From NCBI GenBank assembly GCA_002964805.2, contig PUDQ02000003.1:3224001-3288000 (forward strand): a stretch of DNA of 64,000 nucleotides, read 5' to 3'. Below are positions 11,833 through 22,648 of this stretch, piece after piece; position 1 is the first letter of the stretch, and the number at the start of each line of letters is the position of its first letter. The stretch comes from Trametes villosa. Its lineage: Eukaryota > Basidiomycota > Agaricomycetes > Polyporales > Polyporaceae. Both the position numbers and the translations under genes were made by a program. The notes under the pieces were generated by a model. The model worked only from the letters and a program-made list of their open reading frames with translations. It searched no databases and had not been told where the DNA came from.

Positions 11833-14800
11833 ATGGCAACCCTTACACGCCCTCATGTATCCCTACAAGCCCAGGAATCCGAGGAACAGCGACAGCAACG
11901 TCTTCTGAGCCTCGACATTCCTACACCCTTCCCGAGGCTACCTGTACGAACGGATCAGGCTCAAAGGAGCACTGCGCCAGCAGAAAGGCCGTCGTACGAT
12001 GCCCCGCCCAAGGTGCGGGTGGGATCCTCCGATGAGGTGAACTCGGAAGTTGGCGAGCCTGCGGATGAGCGGGAAGAGGTTGGCAGGATGGTGAACGAGG
12101 TCGAGAGTACCGACTCGGTCAGTCGCCTTACTATGCACCCGACGTCAAATCTCCTTGCAGGCGAGATGCTAACTACTCATCAGGACGAGCTAATGTCGTC
12201 GATCGTCAACGTGCAGCGGTCATGCCTGACGACACTGAACGACCTACTCTCAACCTCCTCCGAATGGCGACCCATTATCCCCGACCGCCGACATTCCATG
12301 CCGTCTCCGCGATCTCCCAAGGCATTATCCGCACTACCATCACTCTTCGCCAACGCCGCAGCATCTTCGTCTTCTTCAGCCGCCACTACTCCACTCCAGA
12401 CCCTCGTTCTCAACCTCCGCGCACAAGAGGCGGAGAACATGACTGAATGTGCTACGTCCGACTTGACCGACGAGGCTTCCCTCATCCGCGAGCTGGAGAC
12501 CCGCGTAGGCCGCCTTGCTTCCGGACAACTCTCACCCCATGAGGGAGCGCTTGCCCGGTCACTTGTCTCGCTAGTGGCTCAGTTCCACAGGCTCGCTGAA
12601 CTGCACCCCAGTCCTCCCCGGCCAAAGCCGGCCACAGGACCGAGAACGGCCTCTTGGAGCGCATCACCAGCGGACACAGCTCACGGGCCCGCCACCGGAA
12701 ACCCCCTTGTCACCTTGCAGCGGCAGCTGAGCGATCTGCAGTTGGAGCGCGACGCGCGCAGCAACGAGCCGGCCTACTCCGCCTTCCCTCCCGTTCAAGC
12801 GGTCGAGACTGCGCTGCTCTGGACACGCGTAGATCAGGAGTTCGAGCGCATCCTGAACCTCTGCTCTGAGCAGCAACCCGACGCAGAGCTCGACTACGAC
12901 CACCCTCTTCCGGAGTACGACGAGGGCGAGTACGAGGGCCCCTTCGACACAGATCTACCGGTCTATGAGGCGGGCGAGGGGTACGAACACTACGCCGCAG
13001 ACAAGACCAAGGGAGATCTGGCCCGGATACGCTCACGCGAGCCGACGTCTGCTCCCGGAGGGGTAAGCGAGAAGATGCGGATGGACCTCGAGGCGGTCGC
13101 GCTCGCCATCGATAGGCTGTATCTCGTCGCGCCCCAGCTTCATGATCAGCGCGTGGAGCTGAAGAAGACGAAGCGCGAGCAGATGGAGCGTGCTCGCATG
13201 GCGGGGCCTTCAAAGGAAGTTCGCGAGCGCGACCGGGAGAGGAGCAAGGTCAGGCCAGGGAAGGAACGGGCGCAGGACGTCGGCGAGCTGGAGAAGATGG
13301 TCGAGCTCATCGGCAAGGCCTCAGAGCGGAGGCTCGTCGATCAGTCTGTCATCCTTGACGGGGGGATGAAGGCACGTCTTGAGCAGGCGCGCCGGCGCGA
13401 CTCTGAGAAGGTGAATTGCGTTCTTCTAACTCAGTTGAACATGTGCTCATATTGTACGTAGCGCGAGGCGTTCGTTACGCGTCTGGTGCGTCATTCGGAC
13501 GCAGGGCGGCTACACTCCCAGGACGCCGTCCTGGGCAGGAGCCGAACGAAGGACCCGGAAGCCATGCTCTCTCTTCCCGAGTTCATCCGCGAAGGCGTGC
13601 CCGAGGGCATGCAACTCAAGATGCAGATGGAGGACCCGAAGGCGTTGCTCACCTTGCCCGAGCTGCTGCGGGAGCCTGTCCCGGATCATCTGGTGCAGCC
13701 CTCGCCCCGGCCGCCCCCGCTGTCGCGCAAGAAGTCGTTCAAAGGGATGCGCAGCAGGAGTATGTCTGCTCCGCCTCTCGCGTGGCTGCTACCCTCGTCA
13801 CCACGGTCGTCGTCACCTGGCACCCCTCCAGAGGCGAAGGAAGGGAAGGAGTCCAAGCGGTCTAGGCTGAGCAGGACGAAGCGACCCGGGTCGTCCAGTG
13901 GTATCACCACGCCTCACTGGCAAGGTCAGTCCTACGTTCTCTGCATCGTCTCTTGCAGGATACTGATAGATGGTCCTGCAGCTGGGCTCGATGCGCACTA
14001 CGTCGCTGAGTATCATGAGACTCTGCAACACGTGCTCGTCTTCCTGAACGTCCAGGGCTTGACACCGGGGGCAAACCTCGAAGCGGAGGTCGTCCCTACG
14101 TCCGAGTCCATGGTCGAGGATCGCAGCCGCCTCTTGCTCAAGTGCGGCGCATCTACCTCCTCGCTCCTAGCGCTCCCTGCACCTGTGTCGCCCGGGATCA
14201 AGGAAGTGAAGGTGATGGGCCAGTTCCACGAGATCAAGCTTGCTGTCACCGCTCCTCCGCCGTCCCCCATTGACGCTTCCCCCGCGCTCCTCGACGCAAT
14301 GCAGCTCTCGTCTGCCGCCCCAACGAGCTTCATATGCGCGTCGTGCTCTCTACCCGTCGTCCAAGGCGCGCGGTTGCACGAGTACCGCGATCTGCCGTCG
14401 GAACACTGGGCGGAGCTCGTCGACGCGTGGATGTGCCACTCCGATCAGCGCCTGCACGATCACGTCCAGAAGCACTCCCGCGATGGGTTTTGGCCGCGGG
14501 AAGGGCAGGCGCTTGTGGGTGGGAGCTACATTCTCTTCGACGAGTCGGCGATCGTGCAGAGCAACCTGTGGCCAGCGACCGACGAGGACTACAAGGTGAG
14601 CACCGTCTCCGATATACCTAGACTGGACGAAGAGAAGGCCGTCGTTGGGTATACCTACCAACGGTCGTACGTCTCGCCTGTCGGTACGCGTCGGGGCGCC
14701 CCCGGAGCCCTCGCAGGTTCCAGGGATCACGCTCAGCGCTGTGCTGGCTTGCGGGGCGTGCGACAGGAGTAATCCTTTGGCTGATACCATACGTCCAAGA

Positions 14801-15686
14801 GCGAACGGGCGTGCGCGAGCCGTCCGAGTCACTTGCTTAACAACTCTCGTGTTGCTGAGAACACTGTCGCGGGAGCTACATGCGAGGGCATATCCCTTCC
14901 TCCCTTAACTTTGTTTGTCTTTCTAACCTTACGCATGCTGACGCTATGTTGCGCAGCCCGAAGACGGATGGCGTCGTACTCGGTGCATCTGCGGGGCCAT
15001 CGTGGGTCGCTCTCAAGAACGGCCTTCGTCGGCGGACGCTCCGGCGTCTATGGTGTACCGCTTTGCCAAGTATGCGGTGCGGCCCATGAGCGCAAATTCC
15101 GAGTAAGTGTCAACATCTGTCAAATAACTCCGGCTTTGTAGGCTGATACCCATCTTCAACAGGCCCTCGAGACTCCCTGTCTCGGCGTTCATTGCAGAGG
15201 ATATGAACGAGTTCGTCCACGCGCATGCGACGTACCGGTTTGTCATCTTCGATGAGGAAGAGGAGCGCCCTCGCATCCTTGTAAGCATCACTGTACCGTG
15301 GCTGGAATTCCTCGCTCATCTGCGGTGTAGATTTGGTTGTTTAAGCCGAGCATGCGGCTCTCGTACACCGTCCCGACGCAGTATGTCCTGCCGAAGACTG
15401 GGTCCATCCGTGCTGCGAAGGTGCTCTACAAGATTCTCGATACAGCGGCAGCCTATTCCGATCTCCCATCGTACGTTTCCCTCATGAATGACCAAATTCG
15501 AATATCGGCTGACCTTTCCCCAGTCTGTTGCAGCGATACCCTGGCTTCCCGCAGGCCGAGCACCTCTATTACCCGCGCGGGATTTGTCGCCGCATCGGCG
15601 CGTCGCTCAAGGAGAGCAACACGGCGTACCCCGAGAACATGCGCACGATGACTGGCCTGAACGTCGGTTGGCTCCAGCGTGCTTGA
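11833..15686 (+). CDS. HECT-like E3 ubiquitin ligase, E3D / E2-binding protein type
   Basis: The ATG at 11833 opens a long exon to 13412 that encodes a charged, probably coiled-coil N-terminal region with little similarity I can name. A 51-nt intron (GTGAAT...GTACGTAG) joins it to a second low-complexity block, then to the recognisable part. EYHETLQHVLVFLNVQGL is followed by FICASCSLPVV, LPSEHWAELVDAWMCHSDQ, FWPREGQALVGGSYILFDE, the RCICGAIVG Cys cluster, YRFAKYAVRPMSAN, SAFIAEDMNEFVHAHATYRF and a YPGFPQAEHLYYPRGICRRI tail, ending at the stop 15684-15686. Order and motifs match the HECT-like family of UBE3D, which binds E2 enzymes and promotes ubiquitin chain formation. The N-terminal ~540 residues exceed UBE3D, so a fused gene or mis-joined neighbour is possible. 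One intron near 14800-14960 is unresolved. Confidence 0.72.
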
Positions 15687-15882
15687 AGCGGCGACGTCCC
15701 CCATTCCCTTCCTCTTGCCATACCAGTATCGTCTCCTCTCACCATCGACCCGCGCAGCCGTGCATCTATTCACATCTTACCCATCTCTCGCCGTATCTCT
15801 GTCATTCTAGATTGGTCGGTCCGGTCGCTGGCCGCTACTCGTTCGCGCTGTTGTATCGTCTCACGGACTGTGCATGTTTGTC

Positions 15883-16674
15883 CTAGTTTTGCATCCTATA
15901 TCGCAAGCCGGCTCTATTTTTCTTGTAGAAACCCAGGTCCGTCGTCGTACTGCACATATGATAGAGCGCGGTGCTGGCGCCCACGTAGCTGACAGCGGCC
16001 CCAGGTCCTGTTTGTATAGTCCCATCCTCTTGAAGCGCCTGTGGCGTATGCAATGTGTTTTCCGGCAGGGAGCGATGCGCTACATTGCAGCGCTCGAGCT
16101 GCGGGCCACTCGCTGTGGGATCCAGGCATCTACATCGCGTCCATTCAGTACGCGCCAACCCCAGTGTCTGTGAAGCCGAATGGATCGGAACGTATCCCAC
16201 CACGCTAAACGACTCGAAGCACAGCCGCCGCTCACACGCGCACATCTTGTAGTATGAATGCATAAGCGCTACAGACTCATCGGCACAACTATTCCAGGCA
16301 TATCGCTGGTTCCCAGCCGACCGTGCCGGCATCTGTACGGCAGTGAGCTCGATATACGCGGTCGGAATACGCCCTGCGTCGTAGACCTCCACGGCTACAA
16401 GTTATCCTCATGTGAGTACTATGCCGTACTTCGCCTACCTCCTTCGTCCTTGCGTTGGTGTGCTGAATACACCCAGAGCGATCCATCGAGCGCATATTCC
16501 CCGACTGATAGACAGGGATCCGACATCTATACAGAAGGTGCTACGGATCCAGTATACGGGTTACGCGCAGTCATTATCCCGACGTCAGCAGGTGCGCATT
16601 GTACGGGCACGTTCCCATGCTAGCCTTCGCAGGCTCTCATCTGACGTATTCGCGAACGCGAGCCCAGCAGGAGG
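15883..16674 (-). CDS. Hypothetical protein, unrecognised
   Basis: A 3' exon ends at a stop at 15883-15885 and carries a Cys-containing reading frame (AVEVYDAGRIPTAYIELTAV ... SYYKMCACERRLCFESF ... ALYHMCSTTTDLGFYKK). It can be spliced (GTAGGC...TTGTAG) to an upstream exon beginning MSDPCLSVGEYALDGSLWVY. A further 5' exon with ANTSDESLRRLAWERA lies near 16620-16680. No family recognised. The 5' end approaches the P450 start on the opposite strand. Secretion is possible but no convincing signal peptide was found. Confidence 0.35.
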
Positions 16675-16761
16675 CCCGCCGTATATTAACCTTCGGGGTC
16701 TGCGCTCAATGGCCGCCTCGTTATCGACATTCTCAACCCACACATCTCGCTTCGAGCCCAC

Positions 16762-19179
16762 ATGATTGTCCTCCTTGGACAGGCGTTCGTACTAGGCGGG
16801 GCGGTCTGGTGCCTTTGGAAGCTCTTGCGGCCCTACGTGGTGCGGAGCACCTTGGATAACTTACCAGGCCCGCCGAGCCAGTCCTTCCTCTACGGTGAGC
16901 GGCGCGTTTCCCCTGACGCATTTGCGATAACAGGCTAACCGACTGTGACATGTAGGAAATTTGAAGCAGGTATACAGCAAGCAAGGCTGGGATTTCCACC
17001 GCAGCCTTGGAGAGCTTTACGGTCCTGCCTCGAAGCTCTATGGCAAACTCGGTGTAAGACGTACTCCTCGCGCGCCAACTTCTCTCCGCTTACGCGTCTG
17101 TGCTCAGCAAAAGATCCTATATGTGTTCGACCCCGTTGCCATGCATCATATAGCTGTGAAGGAACAGTATATCTTCGACGAAACCGACTGGTTCCTCAGG
17201 TGAGTTACGGCGCGTCCTGCTTTTACTGCGATTTGGCCAGTTATCCGCATCATTTGCGCTAACGCAAGTACATCAGCATGAACCGTCATACTGTCGGTCC
17301 GGGCCTGGTCTCTAGCACGGGTGGGTACTATCATGAAAATTACTTCGTTAGGTACGCAGCTGAGCCTATCCAGGTGAACAACACCGCCGCCAACGCAAGA
17401 TGCTCAATCCGGCCTTCAACATTAACCACATGCGCGACATGACCCCCATCTTCTACGAGGTCGCACGTAGGGTAAGCATGTGCGCGACCCGGCCCTATAT
17501 CTCGCACTAACGCCTCCATGAACGTACTTCTAGCTGCAGCAGGCTCTGCTAAAGCAGGTCGATGGCCGCCCCGGAGAGATCGACTTCTCCAGATGGATGG
17601 GCCGTACGGCAATTGAGCTCATCGGCCAAGCTGGTCTCGGGCACTCCTTCGATCCGCTCGTCGAGGATCGACCGGACACACTGGGGGAAGCGCTGAAATC
17701 CTTTATGTGAGATTTCTCGTCAGTGTTACTGCGAGCCAAACAGTGGTTTGACGGTTATTGATAGCCCGTCCCTCTACGCGCTCTCGGACTACCTTCAGTT
17801 CCTGCCGATCATCGAAGCAGCGCTGCCGCGGTTCGTGATCAACACGGCGGCGGTACGACTGCCGCACAAGCCCTTCCAAAGGCTCCGCAGTCTCGTCAAC
17901 ACGATAGAAGAAGAGGCGATCTCGCTGTTCAACGAGAAGAAGGCCGCTCTGCAGTCGGGAGACGAGGCGTTCAAGAGCCAAGTCGCCCATGGCAAGGACC
18001 TCATGAGTCTCATGCGTGCGCCCCATTTCGAATTGCTGGATAGTATCTGCGACTAACGCGCGAGACGTGACAGTCAAAGCTAACATGTCAGCGAACGAGC
18101 ACGACCGCTTGTCAGAGGAGGAGCTCATTGCCCAGATTGCGTATGTGTTCATGTCGCGGTACCCATGACAGCGGCGTGGAAGGCGTTCTGACGACGTTTT
18201 CAGGACATTTACAGTCGCAGCGGTCGACACGACGTCAAGCGCTCTCTCTATGATTTTTTACCTAATCTCAAAGCATCCTGAAGTTCAAGAGAAGATGCGC
18301 GAAGAAATCCTCGCCGCTGGAGACGGCAGAGACGTCGGATACAACGACCTGGTTGCCCTGCCGTATCTCGACGCAGTATGTCGCGAGACCCTTCGCGTGT
18401 AAGCACCCCGATCGCTACTACCCGCAAAGCCGCGCTTATCCTGCGCCCTACAGCTATCCCATGGCGCCGTTCCGCTTCCGAGAGTGAGTCTCAACGTCGT
18501 ATCTGCTGACCCGTCTCATTACCCGCACTACAGAACCCGCGAAGACGTAGTCCTCCCTCTCTCCCAGCCGATTCGCGGCAAGGACGGCACCATGATCTCG
18601 CAAATCCCCCTCCCGAAGAACACCTCGGTCTTCGTCGGCGTCATCTCTGCGAATACAAACAAGGCAATCTGGGGGCCCGACGGGCACGAGTGGAAGCCCG
18701 AGCGTTGGCTCTCGCCCCTGCCGGAAACGGTCACGGAGTCGAAGATTCCCGGGGTCTACTCCAACTTGTATGCCCATTGTTCTCTAGTATTCCTCACGCG
18801 CGTCTTCGCTGACCAGCGGTCTGGTTTGGTAGAATGACGTTCTGGGGTGGTGGTCGGGCGTGTATGTGAGTACATCTGTTCGGTTTTGCATATCCGGTAC
18901 TCGGCTGACATGTTCTCTGACCGACAGCGGCTTCAAATTCTCCCAGCTCGAGATGAGTTCGTGAATGTTCCCTCCGATCCGCGGGCTTCCAGAGTGTTGG
19001 GAGACTAACAGCGCCCTACAGAGGTCGTCCTCGCCACCCTGCTTTCGACCTTCAAGTTCGAGTTGACGGACACGCCTATCTGCTGGAACCTCGCCGGCAT
19101 CATCTACCCGACCACGGAGTGGGGAGGCAAGACCTCGATGCCGCTCCGGGTCACCGCTCTCAAGCCAGAGTCCAAGTAG
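16762..19179 (+). CDS. Cytochrome P450 monooxygenase
   Basis: The start ATG at 16762 gives an N-terminal membrane anchor (VLLGQAFVLGGAVWCLWKLL) and the hinge LPGPPSQSFLYG. At least ten short introns follow. Core motifs are present: C-helix region HRRQRKMLNPAFN; I-helix FTVAAVDTTSS, where the usual Gly of (A/G)GxDTT is Ala; ExxR in VCRETLRV; the meander PERW; and heme loop FWGGGRACIG with its Cys ligand, split by an intron after the first two bases of the Ile codon. The C-terminus WGGKTSMPLRVTALKPESK reaches the stop at 19177-19179. These are ER-bound heme enzymes fed by P450 reductase. The end resembles basidiomycete CYP5150-like proteins, but subfamily and substrate are not determined. All catalytic motifs look intact. 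Confidence 0.88.
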
Positions 19180-19465
19180 CCTCATGCAATCACCGTCTTG
19201 CTCGGATTCGGTCTCTTGACGAACCTGGACATACCCGGCGACGTCCGTGCAGTCGAGGCGGCTTGCATCCAGGTCTTCCAAGTCGCGGGTGCTGCTCTGC
19301 TTATACGAACTCTTACACGTCAGATAAAGTACATCATATTCTGGCGTACAGTTCCGGCATCTATCTGCGAGCACGAAAGCGTAGCAAAACACGAGAAGTA
19401 AAGTAATGTACACATACAGACAGCGAGCCTCCTTGGAATGGGCCGTAACATTCACCGCTTAACAT

Positions 19466-20160
19466 TCATACTGCAACAATCAACTCGTCTACTAGAGATC
19501 GCAGCGCGCGCATGGTCTTTCTCCCGGTGCTAGTGTGCTCGGCATCGACACAACCCTTGAGCGTCAGCGAAGACAGTCTCGACGCCCTCCCCACGCGTTC
19601 CCGGAGGCATGCGAGCACGCCTGTTCCCCCCAAGTTCGTGAATGACATCGAGACCGAAAATACGCGCAGGACTGGACACAGAACTGGGTGGGCGGTAGTG
19701 ACGGGCGTAAGGGCGTGGATCAGGCCCGTAGGATGGCTGTGGGAGTCGACATGAAGCGTCGTGAGACAGGAGCCAGCAGATAGCAGGGACTGCCACTGCG
19801 GGGTGAACGCGAACGCCTCGCACTCCTGGTCGAGGGAGAGGGTCAACGAGGTCAGCTGCGCGAGCGAAGCAAGATGGACAATGTCGCTGAGTTCGGGTAT
19901 GCGCCCCCCTACGATGGACACCTGGACGCGGTCCGTGTGCTACGGGTTTCCGCGGTGTACGCTGCGCTCGACGCGTGGGCCAGGGTCCCTGATTGTGTAC
20001 GTGTTCGCAGTCATCGTGATCGCCAGCTCGGTAGGGCTGCTGAGGATCGGTCGGATGTTCTGTGGGATGAGTTGGAGTAGGGTTGACCGGAACGTTGGCC
20101 GGTCTGCCGACGGCTGGACGCCGACGCGCAGATGGAAATGAGTGCAAGCGGGGAGTTGTG
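19466..20160 (-). pseudogene. 5'-truncated F-box gene fragment with in-frame stop
   Basis: Minus-strand sequence matches the 3' part of the neighbouring F-box gene (20222-22165): CTHFHLRV, then FRSTLLQLIPQNIRPIL, ELAITMTANTYTIRDPGPR, IVGGRIPELSDIVHLASLAQ and RASRLSSLTLKGC to the stop at 19466. Similarity begins abruptly near 20160; no F-box or N-terminal half precedes it and an in-frame TGA stands just upstream. A further TAG sits where the paralogue reads TGG (Trp), in an alignment of equal codon number. The downstream part alone could be translated as about 150 residues, but it is best read as a dead tandem duplicate. Confidence 0.78.
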
Positions 20161-20714
20161 GTCATGAGGAAATTGACATAAGACAACGATTCTACCTGCG
20201 CGTGACATCGACACACATCGTTCATGCCACCATGACTAGCTCATGTACCAGAGATTGAAGCTGCTGCGTCCAAGACAGCAGGTTTATGTCGTCTCTGAAA
20301 CCAAGACATCCCTTCAACGTCAGCGACGACAGCCTAGAAGCCCTCCCCTCCCGAGCTTCGACACACGCGAGCACGCCCTCGCGTCCATGGCTCATGTTGT
20401 GTAGCGCGATCAACAGGACGCGCAAGGTGGGGCATAGGACAGGGGCCGCGGTAGCAGTAGGGGTGAGGGCGAGGAGAAGACATGCTGCTTGTCCGTCCGA
20501 GTCGACGTCAAGCGTCCCGAGGCTGGGGCAAGCGGATAGTAGCGCCTCCCACTGCGCGGTGGCTGCCAACGAGTTACATGCGCGGTCGAGGGTGAGGGTC
20601 AGCGTGGTCAAGTGGGCGAGGGAAGCGACGTGAGCGATGTCGCTCAGTCCGGGCTCGACCCCGCCCACAATAGCCATTTGGACGCGGTCCGTGTGCCACG
20701 TATCGCTGCAGTGG

Positions 20715-21162
20715 GGAGGGTGAGCCTGAACAGGCACCTTCCTAACTTGGATGAGGTCGATAAGATAGCAAACTACTACATTAGGAAGGTGGCCCAATGG
20801 GCATGACTGATTTGCCCTGGCAGCGTGGATTCTCAAAGTCTGATGGTGTAGCGGTAAACGCTGCATCGCCTTTTTGCTAGCTGTCTGTTCGAATCCCTGC
20901 GGCGAAGCCGCGTTAGGGTCCGGCGCAGGGTTAGGCCCCCACAACACCCTGGTCCCCCACAAAGGGAGCCGGACTGGGATTCCCGCGCGAACGAGGCTTT
21001 AGTGTGCCCGCCTGAGTGCTCCCGGTTCGGGGGACCCCCCGAGCGCAGCGAGGGAGGGGAGGGAGCACGAATGGCGGGTCCTCTTCGCGCAACCCCACGA
21101 AGTCCAAGATCTAAGCGCCGAGTGTCCAAGATAGGAAGGTGCCTGTTCAGGCTCACCATCCA
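20715..21162. mobile_element. Short TIR element with 8-bp target duplication and Pol III-like boxes
   Basis: Inverted repeats of about 36 bp (20715-20750 and 21126-21162) share GGTGAGCCTGAACAGGCACC followed by TTCCTAACTTGG or TTCCTATCTTGG. Direct copies of TGCAGTGG flank the element at 20707-20714 and 21163-21170 (the outermost base could belong to either). No transposase frame. An 8-bp duplication fits a non-autonomous hAT-like element, but the ends are not textbook. Internally there is a tRNA-like stretch (separate entry). It is inserted in F-box coding sequence, and its terminus contains a strong GT donor (GGTGAGCC) when read from either end. Unrelated in sequence to the element at 3900. 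Confidence 0.85.
20844..20896 (+). promoter_or_regulatory. tRNA-like Pol III A/B boxes inside the TIR element
   Basis: TGGTGTAGCGG (20844-20854) fits the A-box consensus, and TGTTCGAATCC (20886-20896) matches the B-box GGTTCGANNCC at 10 of 11 positions, with about 42 bp between starts, normal for tRNA genes. The D stem GTGT/ACGC can form, but I could not form an anticodon or T stem, so this is not a functional tRNA. A tRNA-derived (SINE-like) promoter is the likely reading. Confidence 0.5.
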
Positions 21163-22165
21163 TGCAGTGGTCGGCCCGCGCGTTGCGTGGTCCAGGATCC
21201 CTGATGGTGTACCTGTTAGCGGTCATTGTAATCGCTAGCTCGATGGTATTGTCGAGGATAGGCCGGATGTTCTGCGGGATGAGCTTGAGTAGGTCCGATC
21301 GAAACGAGGGCCCGTCCCTCTGGATCTCGACGCGTAGGTGGAAATGTGTGCACGCGGGGAGTTCCAGCGCCTGGAGTACCCGAGAAGCCGTAGCGTGATC
21401 GCAGTTCATGTAGTAGCTCCACACCTTAGGAAGGAGGAGGAGAGGAGTATAGATATGGTCGGATTGGCCTGCAGGCGGAGGTGGAAGCTGGAGTTGGGAG
21501 AGGTCGAGGTTCCTTAGGTGAGGAGCCGCCTTTCGGAGGATACGCACAAGATGCTCGAATGTTAATCCCGCGCGCGGAGTGCTCCCGTGATGTAGGGCCA
21601 GCGACGTCATACGGGAGTACAATTCTGGATCGAGAGGAATGGGTAAACCAGTAAGATCTAAGGACCGCAGCCGGAGTTCCTTCCTCGTGGAGAGACCGAG
21701 ATCGACCTGCGCCCAACCACCTCCTGGCCGAGTAAGGGAGATAGTCAGGTTCTCCAACGCGGGCAGCGGCGTGTCGAACAGCCGCTGGATCATTGGAGAG
21801 ATCATCTTCACGTAGCTCTGGAGCGTGAAACTCCGTATGCGGCTCGCTGCGGCGATCGCGAGCTGAAGGGCTCTCTTCAGAGTGGCAAGACATAGGCCGA
21901 CGAGGCGGATATCGATGGGGGCCCGGCGTGAGCGCTCCAAACAAATATCCACCCAGTTGATGTTGTCAGAGAAATCGACGGCTGTCCAAAGAAGTGCTGC
22001 TTCGACGATGATAGTTCGCCACCGCGCGCACACCAGCATGAGATGCGCCCAATGGCGGTTCTTCAGCGTAGCGCACATACGGCGGTCGCAGGGCTCGGGG
22101 TGGGCGATGTACGAGAACACTTGAAGGAGGAGTTCTACCGGGAGGGCGTTGACCGTTGTAGACAT

Positions 22166-22648
22166 CGTGGAAGCTGCCAGCCTTGCGTCAACCTCGAGTG
22201 TCGACTAGTAACTCCGCGGCGTACCTAGCCTGCTAGAGGCAAGATCGTGATCAAAGGCCTCTTCTTACTAGTAAAGCGGCGGATGAATAGACTTACTGTC
22301 CTGCGTGTGTAGGAATCGGGTTTCTCTAACAAGATGACAGCCCACCGAACGATGATGAGGGCTGAGCGTTGGGGGACAACGATGGCAGGGGCTTCACTGT
22401 GTTTTAGGTTTGGAATCGTGAGGCTGTGCAATCCCGCATACCCGCTTAAGGAAAGCGTTATAGTCGGGGTCTAGAGACTTTAAGTCGACGCTTTAGTACC
22501 CCGGCTTACAACAGCTTCAAGAACAAGTGCAGAGTCAGAAATATCACCTCTCAGCCGCCCTTAGGAAGGCGTACCGAGGCGCTTTGTTGATGGCCGGCAG
22601 GAACGAGAACATTGCTAGGATAAATCTTAGAGCAGAAACAAATGTTGT
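22166..22648. other. Intergenic between two F-box loci
   Basis: Contains the 5' flank of the interrupted F-box gene and the 3' flank of the next one. No credible frame or RNA gene seen. Confidence 0.5.

Larger units (their letters stand above)
20222..22165 (-). pseudogene. F-box/LRR gene interrupted by a TIR element
   Basis: The ATG at 22165 starts MSTTVNALPVELLLQVFSYI, a clear F-box, followed by LVCARWRTIIVEAALLWTAV and LRR-like strands, with no introns. At codon ...ARADHC the frame runs into a 448-bp insertion (20715-21162) and reads 50-odd foreign residues to a stop at 20999. Beyond the element the gene resumes (SDTWHTDRVQMAIVGG ... LTLKGCLGFRDD) to a stop at 20222. Removing the element and one 8-bp target copy restores a single frame across CACTGCAGCGAT, supported by the paralogous fragment next door. 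The element offers a GTGAGC donor and the target site a CTGCAG acceptor, but splicing there leaves a frameshift. Expected product: a truncated 388-residue protein lacking the C-terminal LRRs. Confidence 0.82.

Noticed and set aside
20830..20900. A functional tRNA gene in the TIR element
   Set aside because: A/B boxes and a D stem are present, but no anticodon stem or T stem could be formed.
20706..21156. The TIR element as a working intron of the F-box gene
   Set aside because: Donor and acceptor exist, but the join adds bases that shift the frame and meets TGA about 20 codons later, so I call the gene interrupted.
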